64,000 bases of DNA from Roridomyces roridus (lineage: Eukaryota > Basidiomycota > Agaricomycetes > Agaricales > Mycenaceae). The notes below the pieces were generated by a model. That model was not told the origin of the DNA and made no database searches. It was given only the letters and a program-made list of their open reading frames with translations. A program made the translations under genes and the position numbers. Location: assembly GCA_029378245.1 (NCBI GenBank), contig JARKIF010000023.1, positions 854,710 to 918,709 of the forward strand. Direction: 5' to 3'. Of the stretch, positions 58,022 to 64,000 are shown one piece after another. Position 1 is the stretch's first letter. Every line of letters begins with the position of its first letter.

Positions 58022-61000
58022 CTATGTATCCTCCGTGAGGATACCACGCACCCCACCACTCTGCGTTCGTCCCCCGTCACGCGCGCGAGCAGTGTGCATA
58101 CGCTGCTGCGTGGCACCAGCCCGCGATGCCGGTGGAGGAGACGAAGCATCTTCCACCGACACTGGGAATGGGTAATGCACGCTCGGGACAGGTACAGGCA
58201 CTGGCACTGCCTTCTTCCCTCGCTCCCTCTCCCGCTCCTTCTTCTTCCCCTTCCCTGCACTCGACTTGGACCTCTTCGCGACTGGCGCCGGCGCCGGAGG
58301 TAGCATCACAGGAGCAGGTGGTACAGGATCGACCCAGTCGTCCTCGATATCCACCTCAGCAGAAGCATCCACGAAATCATCCCCATCATCTGCGCCGTCG
58401 TCGAGGAGCTCAGAGTAGGCGGTGGGTACCCCGCCCTTGACGGGTGGTGGAGGGGAGATGTCGAAACGTGCGTTGGGAAGAGGAGTGAGCGGCGGGTCAG
58501 TATCCACGCCGCTGCTACTCGCCGTGGAGGAAGTCGAGTGCGCGTGGACGTGGGTGTGTGAGAACGCCGAGGACGAGTTACTGGAAGAATGTGAATGCCC
58601 TCCGTGAGCAGCGTGCGACGAGGCTGAAACGGCATGCGACGTGCTCGAGACGTCACCGTCGTCCAGACCGACATCCTCGATAGACTCCTCCTCCGGATCA
58701 GAAACGCTCTCCATCCCCAGCGCATCGTCGTCATCATCCACACCCGGCCATGACGGAGGCTCGTCTTGTATTGCGAAGATCGTGCGCGGGAGCTGGAAGA
58801 AAAGTCAGAAAGGAAGATGAAAGAACGATTAACTAACGCACCTTGGCAACCCTCCTCCTCAAATCCACCCACTCCTCCTCGTCTCGACAAACGAATCCGA
58901 GCAGCATACTCGGGTCAAGCCCCGACAACGGCATCTTCCTCACTCGCGCACAATGGAAAGTCGCCAGCTCGGCAGGGCTATAAGCATGCATGTAAAACGC
59001 AGCTTCAGCAGGAGCCAGACGACCACCGGCGGGCTCGTCTTCCTCAAAGGCAGACGGCTCGCGAGAGACGGAAGACGTGCGGACGAATAGCTCGTCTTCC
59101 GTCATTGGCGAATGCCCTCGACCCATACCACGTGCGTGGGGGTAAGACGCCGAGTCGGGACTCATAGAGCCCGAGCGGAAGGAACCCGGAGGACTCATCG
59201 AGCCTCCGCGTGTATACGCCTCGGGGCTGAGCGAACGCCGCGTGTCGTGGGTGTCGTGGACTTCTGAGCCAGGGACGAATGGTCGCAGAGGTACAGCAGG
59301 TCGCGAGTGGTGAGGGTCGAGGTAGAAGAGACCGTCGTCTTGCACGCCGACAAAGTAATATGAAGAGGAGGGCCGTCCGCCTGCGATGCCGACGGACTGG
59401 GGGAAGGTGTATAGCGCCTGGAGCAGAGTCAGTAATGAGAATGGAAAGTAGAATGGTGTACTGACCTTGATCGTGTCGTAATAGACCGGATTTACGCCGT
59501 CAAGACCGAGACGTATACCGAGCAGTAGCAGCACGGGACGATCTCCCCACCTCGTCTGCTTCCCGCGACGCGAGGAAGAGGAAGAAGCGGCGTAGACGTC
59601 GCTCTGGTAGAGCGTCCCATCAACACCAACGCAGACCCCAAGACCGCAAGTGGGGAATCCGTCAACGAGGGTCCTGGAATAAGTGAGATAAAGCAAGAGT
59701 GGGAAAGAGGAAGACGCACCGAACAGCGCTCGCAGCAGCACTAGGTCCAAACCACATGCCCACGTCTTTACCCGCCGCCTTGCCCGCCAACGCCATTCGA
59801 TGTACACCAAACGGGGCCGCCGGCGCATCCAAAAACCACGAAATAAGACGCGCGTGCTCAGGAGAATGGGGACGAATACCCGTACCAACTCGGACGAGTG
59901 ATTCAGCGAGAAGACTCTGCGCGGTGCGAAGCATACATCCCCAGCCTGCGTCGCTGGTCCAGCCTTTCGTGCCTGCACCGCCGAGAGCCCACCAACGCTT
60001 TTTCGTACCCGTGGAGGTGCTCAAATTGGAGGAGGAGGCGTAGGAGGAGGCCGTGCTGCTGACGTGCGACGTCGTGCTAGCGTGGCCCTCGGACGAATCA
60101 CTTTGGCTCGGGGAGTGCCCGAGTTTATGCGTGTGTCCATGACCGTGATTGGAAGAATGAGGCGAGGCGGGTGATGACGGTGTATGAGGAAAGCTTAATG
60201 GAGGAGGGAGGGACGAGAGGGAGGGGAGATCGCGGATAGGCTCAAAGCCCGCACGATATGTACACCAAACGAGGGCGTGGAAAGCAGCGTAGAAGGCTGC
60301 AGGCCACGCCCCGGGATCGGGTAACTCGGAGGAGGAGGAATGAGCGTGTCCGTGCTTGCTGTGTTGCAGCTCCGCGGCGGCAGCGACACGTGCCTCGTCA
60401 TTTTCACTCCAGCCGTCCATCCGTCGTCCCATTAACCAAATCTCGTGGGTACTGCGATCCGGAGCAGCATCCCCGTCGAGAAGATATCGCACCGCCTTGT
60501 CCAGAAGGCTGGTCTTGCCGCCCTTTTCCTTGTCATCCTTCCGCGAGGACGTCGATGTGGAAAGGGCAGCGGCAGTACTGGCGGACTGGCTGAGGGCGCC
60601 AGAGACGGCACCGGTGAGGGAAAGGTCGCTGGTACTGCCAGAAAGATGGGCAAACCAGCCGCTGAGTCGAGTCGCGAGCGCGCTGTCCGCTCCTAAGCGA
60701 CTCGGTGATCGCTGGAGCTGCAGCGTCTGGCCGCCGTTGTAGTCACTACCGTGACCAGACGACGAGGGGGGCGTGCTGTGGGACATGGAGAAGCGATGGA
60801 CGGAATGGGTACGTGATCGTGGGTGAGCTCGCAGAGTCGGGCTCTCTGGACCTGGTGCAAGGTCGGTGTCGTAGCCGTATGATGTCTGGGACGCGATACC
60901 CTCCTGCAGCGTGAGGAGCTCAGCAGCCGAGGGTGCACGACGCTCTGCTTCACGAATGCGTTGTCTATCTCGTTCCTTCATCACCTCCTTCGAGCCACCC

Positions 61001-61347
61001 ATGCCGAGGAATCGTCTGCCGCCACCGCTGCCGTGAGATGACGAGGAATGAGTGGAGGTCGAATGAGAGGTCGAATGGGAGGCTGAAGATGATGCGGCTG
61101 AAGGAGGACGGTCCACAGAGAGCGATTTGGAGCGATCGCGCTGGAGGGGAGATTGGAGGAAACGCGGCAGCTTGGATGCTGGTGTAGAAGGCGTCGCAGG
61201 TATGGGTAGAGGCGGAGAGGGTGGATTCGGGGAGAGGGTCATGGAAGATGACGCAGACGCAGATGGAGAATCGGATGGAGGCGTCGCGCTGGCTGAGGTC
61301 TGGCGCCGGTGCATCGGTGCGCGCTTGGACGACGATGACGACGGCAT
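58022..61347 (-). CDS. ATG4: ATG4 autophagy cysteine protease
   Basis: Atg4 cleaves the C-terminus of Atg8 and later releases it from phosphatidylethanolamine. Exons 59720-61347, 59466-59673, 58842-59417 and 58022-58792 give 1060 aa. The catalytic Cys is in [20 protein letters not shown] near residue 475, with WALG nearby. The Asp and His are in [20 protein letters not shown], and SYYFVGVQ precedes them. The N-terminal 200 residues are Ser/Pro-rich and disordered, and so is a 250-residue acidic Ser/His-rich tail ending in basic [14 protein letters not shown]. Yeast and human ATG4 are 400-500 aa, so the extra length is all low-complexity. A frame open further upstream (to 61506) makes the start uncertain. 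I prefer the ATG at 61347, because a good acceptor (CCTCTTGCAG) lies just before it and may end a leader intron. Confidence 0.92.
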
Positions 61348-61506
61348 CCCTGTATCTGCAAGAGGAATGTAATCGTCAGCAATGGCCACGACAACGCAGA
61401 AGAAAGATTGGAGGAAAGTGAATAGCCCCAGCGTGAAAACTGGGAGATGTGGTGCGGCCGTAATCTTGTAGTGCTCGGATGAGGTGGCACACGGCGCGCA
61501 GCCCAT

Positions 61507-63477
61507 CTAGGAATAGGGGAGGAGGATAAAGAAGGACCAGTACTCACGGATCGAAGGGAATCAGCCAGCCAGCAGCCTAGACGCGGAGGGACGAGATCAA
61601 GGTCGGAGAAGGGCCGTCGTGTGCACTGAGTCACGCGTGACACTCACAATTTCCTTTTCCTCCACCATTCGTCTATGGCGCCCGTTGGTTTCAAGGCCAG
61701 TTTCACTCTCGCCCGGGCTCGCAAAATATGATTCAGTGTCCCCGAAACGTGGTTGAATGAAGAAGCAGTGTCTCATTTCGGACTCTTTACTCACCTCGTG
61801 CCGCCCGCCTTGTTCTGAAGCTTTGGCACCACGGATCCGATTCTGACCTCAGTTCTCTGCCGACTCCTTCCATTGCTGGGCTTAGGAACTCGTGGTGGGG
61901 CTATTTAAACATCTGGCGCCCATTTTCTCGCTCCGATGCACCGATCTTTTCTCTGGTTGCCGAACTTGCCCGTTCTGCCCTGGACCGTCGGGGTCTGCAT
62001 GTCAGCAACTTCATCTCGCCAAACTGCGTCGATCGGAATGCAGGACAATCCTACTTCAAACGTCTTCTCTTTCGTATGTGATCGCCGATGCCGTCGCTCG
62101 ACTTTCGGGACCCTGCATTCAAGAACGGCCTAATATCTGCTCGAATCCTGTCCACTGTCAACGCCGCGAGTTTGGTGTGCGTTCGACCTCGATTTACAAA
62201 CACGCGGGTCTCATTCCTATCGACGAGCAGATATCTCTACAATGGAAAGATCAACAACGTGCCGGTTTTTGCATCAGTGCATTCTTTTCTGCTGATCGTG
62301 GAGTCGTCTCTCTCTTGCACACGCGCGAATGTAATGCGAACATACAATGGGCTCGAGCTGCCTTGACGTTTATTCTCCGAATACTTGCATCATCCCCGAA
62401 CAACGTCGAATCGTGGAACGAGAGTATTCTTTTGCTCTTGAAAACCTGCATTCATAACGAAGACGACAGTTCCTCGGGCATATCTGTCGTATTCTTCTCG
62501 AACTTACGACGACTTCGATGAAAAGCTCCGATTCTCACTAGGTATACCCGCATCCTCGATTGCATGGCTCTGTTGATTCTCGCAACTCTCAGATCGACAT
62601 GACATCGTTACCCAACTCCGCCAACATACGGTTTGTCGCCCTATGGGTCAGAACGTGAACACTTTGTTGCGGATAGTCGATTTCTCTGGCACGCGTGGCT
62701 CAACGCATCAGATAACCAAACTCGGGCTGATTCTTTGACTGAGGGACTCGAGTTGCTACTGGACTCGGCGTGAGCGTCTTGGTTGTGATTGTCCACAAAC
62801 CTATTTGGCACGACCTCGATCAAAAAGCTCCGTGTTCTCATGCGAATATCAGCTATCCCGGCATACTCCAACACATGGCTCTGTCCGTTCTCATAACTGT
62901 CAGTGCTAGATCGACATTCCCAGCTTTTCAAACGGGGCCATTCGAGTCACACTGTTCACCACTCTGGCATACCAATTGACACTCGTCGATCCCGCCGTTC
63001 GAAAATTACTGCCAAAACAGTCGAAGAGGCACCGCTTTTGATCTCGTGGATCTATTCCCGGGGATTCAGCGAAAGATCCACGCTTCATCTGGCAGTGCGT
63101 CGAGTGGGCCCCAACGAACGAAATCAGCTCTTCTCGCGCGCTCCTGGCATCTTTTTCTTGTTCTTAGTTTGCAAACATCGTAATAAACGGCGATTGAATG
63201 TAAAGATCCCAGACACATTCACCCCTGTAGCTACTATATAATCTAGGAAATTCGCCGAATGCCTGGTGCGTCGGTACTTGTTCCTGGTGCTACGTCAAGG
63301 CCTGGACGACTCAAACTGCCATCTATCATTCTACTTATGGCTCCTCTGCATCCTTGGCTGCCGGGTCCGGAAGACTCAGGAATACACAAACGATTGACGC
63401 CTGGAGCTGTATGACAACAATCAGCCACCTGGCACTCCCTTCTCGACAGCATTCACACCAGCGCTCTTTCTCCCCTC
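61507..63477. other. Gene-free stretch
   Basis: A 209-codon plus-strand frame (61892-62521) shows no motif and I cannot support it. Short direct repeats about 290 bp apart (AAGCTCCG... ATGGCTCTGT ... AGATCGACAT at about 62520-62600 and 62825-62910) suggest an old tandem duplication. Confidence 0.4.
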
Positions 63478-64000
63478 ATGGACTCAATGGAATCCACTAC
63501 AATCGTCCTCCCTTTGACCCTCATCTCCTCGGATCCTCTCCCTGTCAGCACTCGCGCCCCAAGGACCATCGCCCCACATTCGGAATTCGTCGGCCCCGGT
63601 AAGACACTGCACGAGCTCTACTCCTCGCTCGGTAATGTGGCTGAAAGGCACGTCAATCGTGTGGCGCACAATCTGGGTCTTGGCCCTGCCGCAGTGGCTG
63701 AGCGCATTCGACTCTCCTTCGGCGACGGCGTAGCGCGCGAGGAGTCTCTGACTCAGCTAGCCTGCTCTCCTCCACGGAAGCTGAAGAAGGATTGCGCGCG
63801 GCTGGTGAAATATGCCTATCCGTGAGTAACCTCTTGAGCTGGCAATTGCAGTTAACCATCATCGTCAGGTCGGAAGCACCCACCACCCAACTGGAGACAT
63901 TCCAATATTTGGTGGAAATCACTACGCGTTATGTCGGGCTCAGGAAAATCATTCAGGCTTGCGTTAACCCTCAGTGTGCTGGACTCGGAGAAGAGGATCT
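63478..64000 (+). CDS. Hypothetical protein, truncated by the window end
   Basis: Starts at 63478 (MDSMESTTIVLPLTLISSDP). Exon 1 reads to 63823, where GTGAGT begins a short intron ending CGTCAG at 63868. The next exon continues SEAPTTQLETFQYLVEITTR and QACVNPQCAGLGEEDL to the last base. Segments such as LHELYSSLGNVAERHVNRVA look helical. The CVNPQC pair might belong to a zinc site. No family recognised, and the rest of the gene lies outside. Confidence 0.55.

Noticed and set aside
58306..58890. 194-codon minus-strand frame
   Set aside because: Same strand but a different frame from the ATG4 exons; it crosses the 58793-58841 intron and has no motif.
61892..62521. 209-codon plus-strand frame
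   Set aside because: No recognisable domain, and the amino-acid composition looks like random translation. Kept as possible only in the description of the gap.
1..64000. CRISPR array, prophage or bacterial operon structures
   Set aside because: None seen; the split genes and promoters are eukaryotic.

Overview
The window looks like nuclear DNA of a filamentous basidiomycete (Agaricomycetes type). Genes are split by many 45-60 nt introns with GTRNGT/YAG borders. Protein families typical of that group recur: MYND fingers, F-box proteins, DUF6534 membrane proteins, DUF5648 secreted proteins and CE2-like esterases. There are no operons, ribosome binding sites or CRISPR arrays. All gene models were spliced by eye; exon phases were checked by length for most of the multi-exon genes.

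Layout. (1) 1.6-30 kb is dispersed accessory DNA. It holds a complete UbiA-family membrane prenyltransferase/cyclase, two paralogous zinc alcohol dehydrogenases, a Rossmann-fold NAD(P)-binding protein, an SDR-like protein, an NmrA-like protein and the remains of an enoyl-CoA hydratase. Between them, at 8.6-12.7 kb, lies a small secreted-protein locus: two inverted copies of an unrecognised secreted protein, with their promoters duplicated too, flank an intact DUF5648 gene and a broken DUF5648 copy. A MYND-finger gene, a degraded RBR-type zinc-finger gene and several dispersed repeats complete this part. (2) 30.6-38.7 kb carries a DUF6534 membrane protein, an eleven-exon CE2-like SGNH esterase with signal peptide, the second DUF5648 gene, an intronless F-box gene and a small secreted protein with a probable GC-AG intron. 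(3) 39.3-41.5 kb has no protein gene but four minus-strand tRNA-like units, each with a B-box and a downstream T run. (4) 42.0-45.8 kb is a ten-exon leucine-rich-repeat protein resembling PPP1R37. (5) 46.2-56.7 kb is the most unusual part: three tandem copies of a convergent two-gene module. Each has an F-box-like gene on the plus strand facing a short gene on the minus strand whose product starts with a mitochondrial-type presequence. (6) 58.0-61.3 kb is a very long ATG4 autophagy protease, and a partial hypothetical gene runs off the right edge.

How they relate. The ATG4 and PPP1R37-like genes are conserved cell-biology genes. The rest is lineage-specific DNA shaped by local duplication, inversion and decay. 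The redox/UbiA genes could serve one pathway, but they are widely spaced and no P450, terpene synthase or transporter was seen, so this is only a hypothesis. The best candidate for something undescribed is the triplicated convergent module. Its minus-strand gene is intact in all three copies, its plus-strand gene is frameshifted in one, and an 81-bp non-coding block between the genes is almost identical in two copies.
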